A stretch of 64,000 nucleotides of DNA from Bacteroidia bacterium (GCA_025358025.1 JANYKW010000087.1:95227-159226); one strand, 5' to 3'. Counted from the first letter of the stretch, positions 52,193 to 61,566 are shown. A program made the numbers and translations. Notes: generated from the letters alone by a model not told the origin.

Positions 52193-52250
52193 GAGACGCA
52201 TTTGACTCAGTCAGAACCATCCATGGTCACTGCTGATGCAAATGCGTCTC
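52193..52250. repeat. Inverted repeat GAGACGCATTTG ahead of meaB
   Basis: GAGACGCATTTG (52193-52204) and CAAATGCGTCTC (52239-52250) are a perfect 12-bp inverted repeat with a 34-bp loop, between the DUF1573 gene and meaB. From memory, TAGAGACGC...GCGTCTCTA repeats are scattered in several bacterial genomes. It may be a small non-autonomous repeat and could form a hairpin in a DUF1573-meaB message. Confidence 0.6.
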
Positions 52251-52274
52251 TACAAGCTTACAGATCCGCCTTAA

Positions 52275-53366
52275 TTACATTACTTTGGTCACATTGCCGG
52301 AAATTCTTAAAATGGTGGTAGACTGGTTTGGATCGTTGGAAATAATGGTGATTGTCTTGTTCTGCAATCCCAGTTTGCCATTGGAATCGAAAATAACTTT
52401 CAAGTCAGTATCGGCACCAGGTTTGACCACATTGGTTGTAGGGTTGGCGGCAGTGCAGCCACACGATGCTTTTACGCTGCGAATCTGCAGGTCGCTTTTA
52501 CCTTTATTCAGGATTTTAAAGGCGTATTCAACTTTTTTCCCCTCTTTGATTTCTCCAAAATCGTAAACGCGCTGGTTAAAATCAATGACTGGTGCATTCT
52601 GGAGCTCATTCTGAGATAGTTTAGAGAAATCTTCTTCAACTGTCGCAGATACATTGACTCCGTAGTTATAGTTCTCTTCGCCGTTGAAAATCAGATATAC
52701 CCTGGCCATTTGAAAGCCAAGCTCTGCAATTTTGGATCCGTCAAAATTTATTACAATATAACCTGTCGCATTAGGCTCAACATTCGCAGGTACTGCTTTG
52801 ACAGTAAGATGAGCAGGAACCCCCTTAAAGCCGATTTGGACCTTGCTCCCCGATGTATTGATAAATTTAAGCGAGTCGGTCTTCTTTTCGTTGTTTTTGA
52901 TCCGAACCAGCGACAGGTTGTTGTTTAACATCCTGAGTTTTCCGAGATCAATCGGGTACTGCTCAGCAACAGTAAGCGTTTTGGGCACAACTTCACCAGC
53001 AATTTTCAGAACAATTGAACCACTGGGAATATTGGCCACGACGGTTACAGTCTTGTTGAAGTTTCCCGGACGATTCAGCGGATTGTAGGATACTTTGATG
53101 AAGCCTGTCTTGCCGGGCAAAACAGGCTCTTTGCTCCATTCAGGGGTTGTACAGCCGCAAGATGCGTTCACTGCGGAGATCACCAGCGGAACCATCCCTG
53201 AATTTTTAAAATTAAAGTTAAAGTCAGCCGGACCAGCATCTTCTTTAATCTTGCCGAAATCATGCTCTATTTTCTCAAATACAATTTCAGCCTTGGTTTG
53301 AGCTCCTGCATTCAATCCCACGAGGAGAAGCAGGACTAAAGTCAACAATTGAATCGGACATTTCAT
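52275..53366 (-). CDS. Exported DUF1573 protein, two to three repeats
   Basis: A 363-residue exported protein with a signal peptide (about 1-22, ending NAGAQ). Two clear DUF1573 units are present, one near the N-terminus (EHDFGKIKEDAG through ASCGCTTPEW) and one near the C-terminus (VYDFGEIKEGKK through ASCGCTAANP). A more divergent immunoglobulin-like segment lies between. Each clear unit ends with CGCT, a conserved feature whose role is unknown. The domain belongs to the Ig-like/ASH group and is abundant in Bacteroidota. Confidence 0.85.
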   Translation of the reverse strand: MKCPIQLLTLVLLLLVGLNAGAQTKAEIVFEKIEHDFGKIKEDAGPADFNFNFKNSGMVPLVISAVNASCGCTTPEWSKEPVLPGKTGFIKVSYNPLNRPGNFNKTVTVVANIPSGSIVLKIAGEVVPKTLTVAEQYPIDLGKLRMLNNNLSLVRIKNNEKKTDSLKFINTSGSKVQIGFKGVPAHLTVKAVPANVEPNATGYIVINFDGSKIAELGFQMARVYLIFNGEENYNYGVNVSATVEEDFSKLSQNELQNAPVIDFNQRVYDFGEIKEGKKVEYAFKILNKGKSDLQIRSVKASCGCTAANPTTNVVKPGADTDLKVIFDSNGKLGLQNKTITIISNDPNQSTTILRISGNVTKVM

Positions 53367-53410
53367 ACGTAATTACTTTTAATTGATATTATGCGCTTAA
53401 ATTATATATT

Positions 53411-53428
53411 AACAATTGTGCAATTGTT
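53411..53428. promoter_or_regulatory. Palindrome in the leader of the DUF1573 gene
   Basis: AACAATTG-TG-CAATTGTT is a perfect 8-bp inverted repeat with a 2-nt spacer, about 20 bp downstream of the predicted transcription start. A third half-site AACAATTG lies at 53438-53445. The symmetry suggests an operator for a dimeric regulator. Confidence 0.4.
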
Positions 53429-53452
53429 CATGCGATAACAATTGGTTGGATA

Positions 53453-53486
53453 CAAAACTAAAAAAAGGATTGTTCTAATTCAAAAA
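53453..53486 (-). promoter_or_regulatory. Predicted promoter of the DUF1573 gene
   Basis: On the minus strand TTTTTG (53486-53481) and TAGTTTTG (53460-53453) are 20 bp apart, and both fit the Bacteroidota consensus. The predicted leader is about 80 nt. Confidence 0.6.
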
Positions 53487-53495
53487 TTTGATAAA

Positions 53496-54518
53496 TTATT
53501 CATCTCCAAAATATACCCCCATTTTTCTTGCTTTATCAATCAATTGGTCATTGGGATCAACCAGGCTAAGTTTTCCTCCAACCTTTTCGAGTGGGACTGA
53601 ACCGATTTTTCCGTTTTGTATCGCGACCATCTGTCCATAATCCCCTTTGGCGATCAACTCAGCGGCATATGCGCCATAACGTGTAGCCAGTATCCGGTCC
53701 ATGGCCGACGGACTTCCACCCCGCTGGACGTATCCCAGGCGGGTATCCCGGGTTTCAATACCTGTCAGGGTTTGAATTCTTTCTGCAATGTATGCAGAAG
53801 CTGACATATGAGCCGGATGTTCTATCCCTTCAGCTATCACAACGATCGAGTAGGGTTTTTTCATGGAAAACCTGTTCTCAATTGCCTTACACACACTTTC
53901 AATATTATATTTTATTTCAGGAATCAGGATGATGTCGCCACCTCCGGCTAAACCTGCATACAAAGCAATCCAGCCTGCATCATGTCCCATTACTTCGATC
54001 ACCATGGCTCTTTGGTGAGAGTTTGCAGTTGTATGCAACCTGTCGATCGCTTCGGTAGCAATCGTTACTGCCGAGTCAAAGCCAAAAGTCACCTCAGTTC
54101 CATATACGTCATTGTCTATGGTTTTAGGTATTCCAATGACATTGATGCCGATTTTCTGCAGTTGCGCAGCGGTTTTCATGGTGCCATTGCCTCCGATACA
54201 TACTACACAGTCGAGTTTCAGATCCAGGTAATTTTTTCTAATCAAGGCAGGCTTTTCGTTGGTCTCTTCTCCCTTCTCCATTTTAAAAGGCTTCTCACGG
54301 GATGTGCCCAGAATTGTTCCTCCCACTGTAAGAATTCCTGAAAGCTTGGCCTCATCCAGCACGATGTACTCTTTCCAGATTAGTCCGCTGAATCCGGCGG
54401 TAAATCCGATGACCTCCATCCCATGATTCAGAATAGCTGTTTTGCCTACACCGCGAATAGCAGCATTTAAACCAGGGCAATCGCCTCCTGCTGTCAATAT
54501 ACCAATTCTTTTAGTCAT
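53496..54518 (-). CDS. pfkA: 6-phosphofructokinase
   Basis: A 340-residue PFK phosphorylating fructose 6-phosphate in glycolysis. The phosphate loop reads TAGGDCPGLNAAIRG. The residue pair that separates ATP from pyrophosphate enzymes reads GGNGT (glycine at the E. coli 104 position) and PKTIDND (lysine at 124). Glycine at 104 with lysine at 124 is seen in the ATP-dependent 'mixed' group, so ATP is the likelier donor. The ATG at 54518 is preferred over a TTG at 54539. Confidence 0.9.
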   Translation of the reverse strand: MTKRIGILTAGGDCPGLNAAIRGVGKTAILNHGMEVIGFTAGFSGLIWKEYIVLDEAKLSGILTVGGTILGTSREKPFKMEKGEETNEKPALIRKNYLDLKLDCVVCIGGNGTMKTAAQLQKIGINVIGIPKTIDNDVYGTEVTFGFDSAVTIATEAIDRLHTTANSHQRAMVIEVMGHDAGWIALYAGLAGGGDIILIPEIKYNIESVCKAIENRFSMKKPYSIVVIAEGIEHPAHMSASAYIAERIQTLTGIETRDTRLGYVQRGGSPSAMDRILATRYGAYAAELIAKGDYGQMVAIQNGKIGSVPLEKVGGKLSLVDPNDQLIDKARKMGVYFGDE

Positions 54519-54564
54519 AATAATTAACTTTACGGGCAATTATACATTACGGATGATTCGATTA

Positions 54565-54572
54565 CAAAGTTA
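54565..54572 (-). promoter_or_regulatory. Predicted -7 box of the phosphofructokinase gene
   Basis: The minus strand reads TAACTTTG, an exact TAnnTTTG match, predicting a leader of about 43 nt. The -33 position is poor. Confidence 0.35.
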
Positions 54573-54624
54573 CAAGGATTCTCCGCTACATGTGATTAAT
54601 AGCTTTGAAATTTTGATAACTCAA

Positions 54625-54681
54625 TCTTTCAAACCTATTCGAACTTATAAAACCTATAAACAATTTAAACGCTTTAAAAGT
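54625..54681. repeat. Degenerate tandem repeat after gldB (GTTTAAA/GTTTATA unit)
   Basis: Directly beyond the gldB stop, the minus strand reads AAAGCGTTTAAATTGTTTATAGGTTTTATAAG-like copies of a roughly 10-bp unit (54625-54681). It resembles the AAGTTTAAAAA unit at 14283. The arms are weaker than in the other gene-end repeats. Confidence 0.4.
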
Positions 54682-55695
54682 TCAGTCAGGTGAGTAACCC
54701 GATTCATTGAGTATTTTGTGGTAGTCATTCTCTTCCATCAACTTCTGCAATGCCATCTCAGGGTTCTTTTCCATATAGTTTTTTATGATCTGCCAACCGA
54801 TCCATACCCCTGTTTTGCCGGGTGATTTTTGTCCGAATGGAGTTGTAAAAGGTGCCGGATTGATAAACCGGACCATCTCCATGCGATCCCCTGAAAATAG
54901 CAGTCGTTTTTCAACAAGGTAACTCCACATCTCCGGTTCATGTTCCCTGCACCAGTCGAGCTGTTCTTTTTTATATCCGATTTTGAGAATTGCAGGTCCA
55001 TCCGGAATAAGAGCATCCAGAAAATAGAGCAATTTACCCTGATAAATCATTTCTGATATCAGATCTTCACTGTTCCCCCTGTTCTCAAACTGTTGGGATA
55101 TCCAACCATACATGGCGTCATAAATCAGTTTCCGGGGTTCCATATTCTCTCTTTTATAGACAGGTAATCCCAGCATGCGATAATATGGACAGTCCGAACC
55201 CAGATAATTGTCCAAACTTATTCCAAGGACCTGCGGTGTTTTTACGATGGATTGGTTGTATCCCGACAGATAGGTTACAATGGTAGGAACAGGTAATCCA
55301 GGATAATAATAATGATAATGCCTGAACGCTTCCTCAAGTTGCTTGAGGTATGGTTGAAAATTACTGAAAAGCGAATCAGATCTCATCTTAGCCTTTAAAA
55401 TTGAGGGTTCACTTAGAAAAGTCAGCAGATAATTGGCATAGAGGGAGTCGCGGGAATCTCCTATGGCAAGCACCTCCTTGTTGTAAATACCAAAAAAAAG
55501 ATCGTATTTTTTTTGCAGTTCAGGTATCATCTGGTCTGCATTTTGGCGTGTTACCCTGAAGAGATCCTGGTCAAGGCGTCCGGTCAGTAAGGTGAGCTTA
55601 ATGCCTGAAACATTTATATTCAGTGGATTACGATTACAGGAAAACAGTATCGGAAGCAACAGGATGAGAATGATGTACTTTAATTTCGGACTCAT
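54682..55695 (-). CDS. gldB: Gliding-motility-associated lipoprotein GldB-like
   Basis: A 337-residue lipoprotein. From the ATG at 55695 the signal peptide ends ILFSC; the in-frame extension to 55755 would mask it. The body matches the GldB family in length, and its position beside nadE, as in other Bacteroidota, supports the name. GldB is needed for gliding in Flavobacterium johnsoniae, but homologues occur in non-gliding members too. gldC is not adjacent, so motility cannot be concluded. Confidence 0.78.
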   Translation of the reverse strand: MSPKLKYIILILLLPILFSCNRNPLNINVSGIKLTLLTGRLDQDLFRVTRQNADQMIPELQKKYDLFFGIYNKEVLAIGDSRDSLYANYLLTFLSEPSILKAKMRSDSLFSNFQPYLKQLEEAFRHYHYYYPGLPVPTIVTYLSGYNQSIVKTPQVLGISLDNYLGSDCPYYRMLGLPVYKRENMEPRKLIYDAMYGWISQQFENRGNSEDLISEMIYQGKLLYFLDALIPDGPAILKIGYKKEQLDWCREHEPEMWSYLVEKRLLFSGDRMEMVRFINPAPFTTPFGQKSPGKTGVWIGWQIIKNYMEKNPEMALQKLMEENDYHKILNESGYSPD

Positions 55696-55754
55696 ATTAG
55701 TATATTTTCGAGGTTTTGGTGCAGGCGCGCATCTGAAAATGCACCTGTATCTCA

Positions 55755-55785
55755 TTGTTTACGGGTGTGAATTTATCTATTTTTG
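55755..55785 (+). promoter_or_regulatory. Predicted promoter of nadE
   Basis: TTG (55755-55757) and TATTTTTG (55778-55785) are exactly 20 bp apart and match the Bacteroidota consensus. The predicted start near 55789 leaves a leader of about 70 nt. Confidence 0.6.
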
Positions 55786-55858
55786 TCTGTTCGGCCGACA
55801 TTTACTGCTTTTGGTCGCAAAATTTCATATTATTGTTTTACCCTAGCAAAAGAGACCC

Positions 55859-57508
55859 ATGAGGATTGCCCTGGCTCAGTTGAATTATCATGTTGGAAAT
55901 TTTCCCCAAAACAGTGCCCGCATTATTGATGCAATAGGGAAAGCAAAACTCGAAGGTGCCGACCTGGTAGTCTTCTCGGAGTTGTCGGTTTGCGGCTATT
56001 ATCCCAATGACCTGCTGGAAAGGCTTGAATTTATTCGCGAATCACTCGCTGCAATAGAGAAGATAGCAGCCATCTGTGACGGAATCGCTGCCCTGGTAGG
56101 AGGTCCCAGCATCAATCCCAGTCCAAAAGGGAAAATGCTTTTCAATTCGGCCTTTTTTTTGCAGGACGGTGCTATCAAAAGCATTCACAGCAAAACACTG
56201 TTGCCTACTTATGATGTATTTGACGAGTACCGGCATTTTGAATCCAACAAGGAGTTCAATCTCATTGAGTTGAAGGGATGTAGGATTGCTGTAACCATCT
56301 GCGAAGATCTTTGGTTCAACCAAAAGGTCATGAACTCTTTCGGAAGGGAGAATCTGTACGCAACCTCTCCGATGGAGGAAAACTGCAGGCAATATCCGGA
56401 TCTGGTGATTAACCTTTCGGCTTCTCCATTCTCGTACCATCAGGAAAGATTAAGAAAAGACATACTGGTCGAAAATGCTGTAAAATATAAGGTGCCAATT
56501 ATCTATGTGAATCAGGTGGGCGCACAGACAGAATTGATTTTTGATGGTGGATCAGTCATGGTTGATAAGCATGGCAAAGTTGTCAAAGAGCTGGCTTATT
56601 TTATCGAGGATTTTGCCGTAGTGGACACCTCGGATCAGGAGCTGAATGAAATACAACCCCTGACAGAAACATCCGATCGGATTTATCAGGCGCTGGTTTT
56701 GGGAATTTCCGATTATTTCAGGAAATCGGGTTTTCGGAAAGCTACACTTGGTTTGTCCGGCGGGATTGACTCTGCACTAACCCTGGTTCTTGCTGTCAGG
56801 GCTCTTGGAGCCGAAAATGTTAAAGTGCTGCTGATGCCGTCTCAGTATTCTTCAGACCACTCTGTAAACGATGCAGTTACACTTGCAAACAAATTGGGGA
56901 TCGATTACGAAACGATTCCGATTCATGGGATTACCAACGAGTTTGAAAAATCGCTTGCCTCAATTTTCCGCGGTTTGCCCGCAGACCTCACAGAAGAAAA
57001 TATACAGGCCCGCGTAAGAGGCTCACTATTGATGGCCTTTTCAAACAAGTTTGGCTGCATTGTCCTAAATACCTCCAACAAAAGCGAGGCTGCTGTCGGT
57101 TATGGTACTTTGTACGGTGATATGAACGGGGGATTATCGGTGCTTGGAGATTTGTACAAAACAGAAGTTTATCAACTCTCAAGGTTTATCAATAAGTATG
57201 AGGAGATTATTCCTGAAAATACGATCCTGAAACCACCTTCCGCAGAACTCAGGCCGGATCAGAAAGACTCTGATTCATTGCCGGATTACGAGCTGCTGGA
57301 TGCCATCCTTTTTCAATACATCGACCAGGCCAGGAGTGTGCAGGACCTGATAGAATCCGGCTTTGAAGAAGCAGTTGTCAGAAAAGTGGTTTCACTGGTC
57401 AACCAAAACGAATACAAACGCTTTCAGGCACCTCCAACCCTGCGGGTCTCCTCCAAAGCATTTGGATTCGGACGAAAGATGCCTATCGTAGCAAGGTATC
57501 CGCTATAA
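55859..57508 (+). CDS. nadE: Glutamine-dependent NAD+ synthetase
   Basis: A 549-residue two-domain enzyme making NAD+ from deamido-NAD+. The N-terminal nitrilase-type amidase supplies ammonia and shows the triad regions VVFSELSVCGYYP (Glu), SKTLLPTYDVFDEYRHF (Lys) and VTICEDLWF (Cys). The C-terminal synthetase has the ATP loop LGLSGGIDSAL and the KSEAAVGYGTLYGD segment. It is convergent with the Crp-family gene, separated only by a repeat hairpin that starts at its stop codon. Confidence 0.95.
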   Translation: MRIALAQLNYHVGNFPQNSARIIDAIGKAKLEGADLVVFSELSVCGYYPNDLLERLEFIRESLAAIEKIAAICDGIAALVGGPSINPSPKGKMLFNSAFFLQDGAIKSIHSKTLLPTYDVFDEYRHFESNKEFNLIELKGCRIAVTICEDLWFNQKVMNSFGRENLYATSPMEENCRQYPDLVINLSASPFSYHQERLRKDILVENAVKYKVPIIYVNQVGAQTELIFDGGSVMVDKHGKVVKELAYFIEDFAVVDTSDQELNEIQPLTETSDRIYQALVLGISDYFRKSGFRKATLGLSGGIDSALTLVLAVRALGAENVKVLLMPSQYSSDHSVNDAVTLANKLGIDYETIPIHGITNEFEKSLASIFRGLPADLTEENIQARVRGSLLMAFSNKFGCIVLNTSNKSEAAVGYGTLYGDMNGGLSVLGDLYKTEVYQLSRFINKYEEIIPENTILKPPSAELRPDQKDSDSLPDYELLDAILFQYIDQARSVQDLIESGFEEAVVRKVVSLVNQNEYKRFQAPPTLRVSSKAFGFGRKMPIVARYPL

Positions 57509-57591
57509 AAGGACGGAGGGACGGATAAGACGGAGAGGGAAAGGACGGAGAGACAGATTCAAAGCTTTCTCTCCGTCTATCTCTTATCCCT
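57509..57591. repeat. Gene-end repeat between convergent nadE and crp (GGACGGAGA unit)
   Basis: The left arm (57511-57558) has GGACGGAGGGACGGATAAG, then CGGAGAGGGAAAGGACGGAGAG-like copies. The right arm (57567-57590) has the reverse complement (TCTCTCCGTCTATCTCTTATCC). The left arm begins directly after the nadE stop, and the crp stop codon (57584-57586) is inside the right arm. It is likely a two-way terminator hairpin. The same GACGGAGAGACGGAGGGA motif recurs, inverted, inside a coding sequence at 62055. Confidence 0.75.
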
Positions 57592-58282
57592 GTTTATTCG
57601 TCTTCTCAAGCCTGGCCAGGTCGGTGATCTTGATTTTCCGGCCATCCATAGCGATGATTTTCTCGCCGGCAAAAGTTGAAAGGGTGCGGATGGCATTGGA
57701 AGCAGTCATATTGGATAGACTGGCCAAATCTTCCCTTGATAGGTACACTTTTAAGGTCTGGCCATCATTTTCGAAACCATATTTTTCCTTCAGAAACAGA
57801 ATGGACTCTGCCAATCTGCCACGGATGTGTTTTTGAGTCAGACTGACGGTCCGGAGGTTGGAGTGACCCAATTCGAGCGCAAGGTCTTTGAGCAATGCCA
57901 ATGCAAAATTGTGATTTTTCAACAACACATTGTACAAAATGTCGGGAGGAATCGTTACAATCTCAGAATCTTCGATGGCTATAGCTGTTCCGTTGTGGGG
58001 TTCACCTGCCAGTAAAGAGCGGTAACTGATCAGTCCGTCTTCTGTGAACATTCTGATAATCTGCTCCCTGCCACTTATTCCTTCCTTGATCATTTTCACT
58101 TTCCCCTCCTTCAGGTACTGCATACCGGCAGGAGTTTCTCCTTCCAGGAATATGTAATCATTTTTCCGGATACGGGCGATAGAAGAGTTCGCCTTGAGTA
58201 TAGACATCTCCTCTGAAGTCAGCAAATTGAATATGCAGTTCTCCCCCTTGAATTGACTCTCAAAACCAAAATTATCGGACAT
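57584..58282 (-). CDS. Crp/Fnr-family transcription regulator
   Basis: A 232-residue regulator with an N-terminal cyclic-nucleotide-binding-type barrel (about 20-130) and a C-terminal winged helix (about 155-225, YLSREDLASLSNMTASNAIRTLS containing the recognition helix). Only one cysteine lies near the N-terminus (C16), so it lacks an FNR iron-sulfur cluster. The canonical cAMP pocket RxS motif is not evident, so another ligand or a redox or heme signal is possible. It has its own promoter. Confidence 0.85.
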   Translation of the reverse strand: MSDNFGFESQFKGENCIFNLLTSEEMSILKANSSIARIRKNDYIFLEGETPAGMQYLKEGKVKMIKEGISGREQIIRMFTEDGLISYRSLLAGEPHNGTAIAIEDSEIVTIPPDILYNVLLKNHNFALALLKDLALELGHSNLRTVSLTQKHIRGRLAESILFLKEKYGFENDGQTLKVYLSREDLASLSNMTASNAIRTLSTFAGEKIIAMDGRKIKITDLARLEKTNKQG

Positions 58283-58310
58283 TGTTCGGGAAAAATGTTT
58301 TATAACATCT

Positions 58311-58342
58311 CAAAAATATAAATTTCTTACCGCAATCCAAAA
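58311..58342 (-). promoter_or_regulatory. Predicted promoter of the Crp-family gene
   Basis: On the minus strand TTTTG (58342-58338) and TATTTTTG (58318-58311) are 19 bp apart, both consensus-like. The predicted leader is about 25 nt. Confidence 0.6.
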
Positions 58343-58441
58343 TATAACCACTTTCTGCTATGCAATAACAAATAATCCCATCCCTTAACACAGATTACAC
58401 AGATAAAAAAAGAACCAGGTGATCAGGAAACTATTCACCCA

Positions 58442-58502
58442 TTTTCATATTTTGATACAGCACGCTTCATTTTCCTATTTCCACATTTTCCTATTTCCAC
58501 TT
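58442..58502. repeat. Gene-end repeat after murF-alr (GTGGAAATAGGAAAAT unit)
   Basis: Starting at the murF-alr stop codon, the minus strand reads two tandem copies of GTGGAAATAGGAAAAT, then GAAGCGTGCTGTATCAAAATATGAAA. The second part matches 47605-47632 on the plus strand with a few changes. It sits in the 219-bp gap between murF-alr and the Crp-family gene; the rest of that gap holds only the crp promoter and an AT-rich ACACAGATTACACAGAT stretch. Confidence 0.65.
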
Positions 58503-60988
58503 TATTCCTCAAAGTAGATCCGTTTTACCCTTTGCCCAACGGTGGTGAGTACTTCGTATGGGATGGTGCCCATCCACCCTGCAACCTGACTGACAGATTG
58601 TTCCTCACCAAAAAGAAGGACTGAATCATCCTCCTGACAAGAGATATCAGTAACATCAGCCATACACATATCCATACAGACCGACCCGGTGATAGGGGCT
58701 GATTGCCCATTGATCAGAACCTTTCCTGCACCATTTCCAAGTCTTCTGCTGAACCCGTCGGCATACCCAATCGGGATAACTGCAATCCTGGTAAGGCGTT
58801 CAGCAACAAAACTTCGCCCATAACCCACTGTTTCACCCGGAAGAACAGTTTTTAGCTGAGAAATCGTAGATTTTAGGGTGGCTACATTTCTCAGTTGCAA
58901 TGAATGACCGGAACTTGCACCATACAAGCCTATTCCCAGTCTCACCATATCGAGCTGCATTTCAGGAAAACGTTCTATGCCAGCAGAATTAAGGACATGT
59001 AACAGGATTTTGTATTCAAATGCTGCCGTGATGGGCTGGCATAACCGACTGAAAAGCTCAAATTGTTGACGGGTAAAATCATCATTTGCAGAGTCTTCAC
59101 TCGCAGCAAGATGGGTGAAAACAGAACGAATGTAAACGGTCTCCCTCTTCCGGATGTAGGCTACAAGATCTTCAATTTCTGCAGCAGAATCAAAACCAAG
59201 CCTTTTCATCCCTGTATCGATCTTGATGTGGACCGGGAAGTTGCTGGCCGCACTTTTCTTCAGTGCTTCATCGAAACTTCGCAACAAGGAAAATCGGTAA
59301 ATATTGGGTTCCAACCTGTTCTCAATCATGCTGCTGAAACTATGTTCTTCGGGATTCATTACCACAATGGGCAGTTCAATACCGGCATTGCGCAATTCTA
59401 TTCCTTCGTCGGCAATGGCAACTGCCAGGTAGTCGACCCTTCGAAACTGCAGTATCTTAGCCACCTCCACAGAGCCGGTTCCATAGGAGAAAGCTTTAAC
59501 CATGGCCATTAGCCTGGTCTCCGGCTTGAGTTGCTGACGGTAGTGGTTCAGGTTGTGAACCATGGCACTCAGGTTAATCTCCATCACCGTCTGGTGCCTC
59601 TTCTCCTGCAGCAGGGACGAGATCCTGTCAAACCTGAAATTTCTTGCTCCTTTTAACAGGATAAGTTCATCCCGGTAATCAGATTCCTTAAAATTACGAA
59701 GAAAGGCTTCTGTATCAGGATAGAAACTTCGCGATGGAACCTGAAACAGATTGCTGAAAGTGCTGATATTATGACCAACACAGATTATCTTGCTGATATT
59801 TCGCAAACGGATGTATTCTGCAACTTCCTTGTAAAGCAACTCCGGATTTTTTCCTGACTGAAGTATGTCCGAAAGAAAAAGGGTACTGTTAAGTTTCCGG
59901 GCATCTTTTTGCTGTTCCAGAAAATCGAGGGCATTGAGCAAGGAAGCAGTGTCTGCATTGTAACTGTCATCTATAATTGCACATCCATTGATTCCCTTTT
60001 TTATTTCGAGTCGCATGGAAACTGTAGAGAGGTTCAGAAACTGATTCTCGAAACTGCTTGTTTGATACCCGGTTGCAAGGAGATAAGCCCAACAGTGAAT
60101 GGCATTTTCAATGTGTGCTCCATCAGAGAAAGGGATGACGAGTGAAATAACCTTGCCATCGAAAAGTGCCTTGATCATCGTGTTCTGGGCGGATAGCTCT
60201 TTTGAAAGTATTTGAAGATCAGATTTTTCTTTTTCCGACCAGCAAAAAAAACGCGGACTTCCTGAATAGGCAATCTGAGATAGCGCCTGATGAACCAAAG
60301 CAAAATCTTTGCAATAGACGATCAGCCGGCAGTTTACAAAGAGTTTGACTTTTTCCAGCACCAGCTCCTCCAGGGAAGGGAAGTTCTCCAGGTGGGCATT
60401 CCCCAGGTGGGTAAAAATTCCGTGATCAGGATGCAAGATGGCCTCCAGCCTCTTCATCTCACCGGGTTTGGAAATCCCAGCCTCGAAGATTGCCAGATCA
60501 AAACTTTCATCCATCAGCCATACTGACAGCGGATTGCCGATTTGGGAATTGTAACTGCGCGGACTCCTGATCACATGGAGCCTGGACCTGAGAATTTCTG
60601 CCAGCCACTCCTTTACCAGGGTCTTGCCGTTGCTGCCAGTAATGGCCGTTACCGGATAACTGAACCGTCTCCTATGGTATGCTGCCAGATTTTGCAGGGC
60701 ATCCAGGGTATTGTCGACCAAAATAAAGGAGGCTGTATCGTGATGACTATCCCATTCCGGAAGTTCTGATACTACAAAAGCCGCGACCTCCCTGTCGTGT
60801 GCATCTGTAATATAATGGTGTCCATCATTTCTTTCGTTCTTCAAAGCAAAAAAGAGGGTCTCTTTTCCCGAAAGGATGGTTCGGCTGTCGAAAGAGAGAT
60901 AACGAATGGGATGATCCGCTGCCTTTCCAAAGTGAATAAGCCTGCCTTGGACGATAGCTGCAATTTCGGGCAGGGAATAAACGCTCAT
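58502..60988 (-). CDS. murF-alr: Fused UDP-MurNAc-tripeptide:D-Ala-D-Ala ligase / alanine racemase
   Basis: An 828-residue fusion. The N-terminal half is MurF (ATP loop [15 protein letters not shown]), which adds D-Ala-D-Ala. The C-terminal half, from about residue 455, is alanine racemase with the PLP lysine in [10 protein letters not shown] and a later catalytic-region segment [11 protein letters not shown]. The fusion links D-Ala production to its use and supplies the murF missing from the dcw cluster. The ATG at 60988 overlaps the tdk stop as ATGA. A start at 61015 is in frame but less likely. Both active sites look intact. Confidence 0.93.
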   Translation of the reverse strand: MSVYSLPEIAAIVQGRLIHFGKAADHPIRYLSFDSRTILSGKETLFFALKNERNDGHHYITDAHDREVAAFVVSELPEWDSHHDTASFILVDNTLDALQNLAAYHRRRFSYPVTAITGSNGKTLVKEWLAEILRSRLHVIRSPRSYNSQIGNPLSVWLMDESFDLAIFEAGISKPGEMKRLEAILHPDHGIFTHLGNAHLENFPSLEELVLEKVKLFVNCRLIVYCKDFALVHQALSQIAYSGSPRFFCWSEKEKSDLQILSKELSAQNTMIKALFDGKVISLVIPFSDGAHIENAIHCWAYLLATGYQTSSFENQFLNLSTVSMRLEIKKGINGCAIIDDSYNADTASLLNALDFLEQQKDARKLNSTLFLSDILQSGKNPELLYKEVAEYIRLRNISKIICVGHNISTFSNLFQVPSRSFYPDTEAFLRNFKESDYRDELILLKGARNFRFDRISSLLQEKRHQTVMEINLSAMVHNLNHYRQQLKPETRLMAMVKAFSYGTGSVEVAKILQFRRVDYLAVAIADEGIELRNAGIELPIVVMNPEEHSFSSMIENRLEPNIYRFSLLRSFDEALKKSAASNFPVHIKIDTGMKRLGFDSAAEIEDLVAYIRKRETVYIRSVFTHLAASEDSANDDFTRQQFELFSRLCQPITAAFEYKILLHVLNSAGIERFPEMQLDMVRLGIGLYGASSGHSLQLRNVATLKSTISQLKTVLPGETVGYGRSFVAERLTRIAVIPIGYADGFSRRLGNGAGKVLINGQSAPITGSVCMDMCMADVTDISCQEDDSVLLFGEEQSVSQVAGWMGTIPYEVLTTVGQRVKRIYFEE

Positions 60989-61566
60989 GTTTTTAGGTTT
61001 ACAGTCATGAAACATTCACGGCAGAGCGGTTCATAGCTCTCTTTTTCGCCAAGAATGACCAGTTTTTCAGCATCAGTGAGTCTGTGACTGTAATGCGCAA
61101 TGTGTCCGCAACGCATGCAAACGGCATGAACCTTCGTTACAAATTCGGCGCAGGCCATCAAACCGGGTACCGGACCAAATGGTACACCCCTGAAATCCAT
61201 GTCGAGCCCGGCAATGATTACCCGGATGCCCATATCTGCAAGTTTGTTACACACTTCCACCAGATTTTCGTCAAAAAACTGGGCCTCATCAATACCGATC
61301 ACATCGATATTCCCGGAGAGCAGCAGAATGGTTGAAGCGTTGTCAATGGCAGTTGACCGGATGGAATTTTCGTTGTGTGATACCACCTCGGTGAATGAGT
61401 ATCTGGTATCAATGGTGGGTTTGAATATTTCGACACGTTGTTTCGCAATTTCAGCGCGTCGCAAACGACGGATCAACTCTTCGGTTTTCCCGGAAAACAT
61501 GGAGCCAACGATGACTTCAATCCAGCCCCGTTTACGACCATTATTTAAATTACTCTCTATAAACAT
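60985..61566 (-). CDS. tdk: Thymidine kinase
   Basis: A 193-residue type II thymidine kinase of the nucleotide salvage pathway. The Walker A motif is [17 protein letters not shown]. The DEAQFF segment follows, and four zinc cysteines occur as CMRC and CREC near the C-terminus. The conserved core begins at residue 15, so the ATG at 61566 is the only reasonable start. A promoter box ends 4 bp ahead of that ATG, suggesting a leaderless message. It is translationally coupled to murF-alr. Confidence 0.93.
   Translation of the reverse strand: MFIESNLNNGRKRGWIEVIVGSMFSGKTEELIRRLRRAEIAKQRVEIFKPTIDTRYSFTEVVSHNENSIRSTAIDNASTILLLSGNIDVIGIDEAQFFDENLVEVCNKLADMGIRVIIAGLDMDFRGVPFGPVPGLMACAEFVTKVHAVCMRCGHIAHYSHRLTDAEKLVILGEKESYEPLCRECFMTVNLKT

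Noticed and set aside
58386..58406. ACACAGATTACACAGAT stretch in the crp-murF gap as a regulatory repeat.
   Set aside because: Short low-complexity repeat of a kind common in many genomes; no symmetry or link to a promoter.
58502..60988. MurF and alanine racemase in one frame considered as a sequencing or assembly fusion.
   Set aside because: The linker is continuous, both active sites are intact, and this fusion is known in Bacteroidota.
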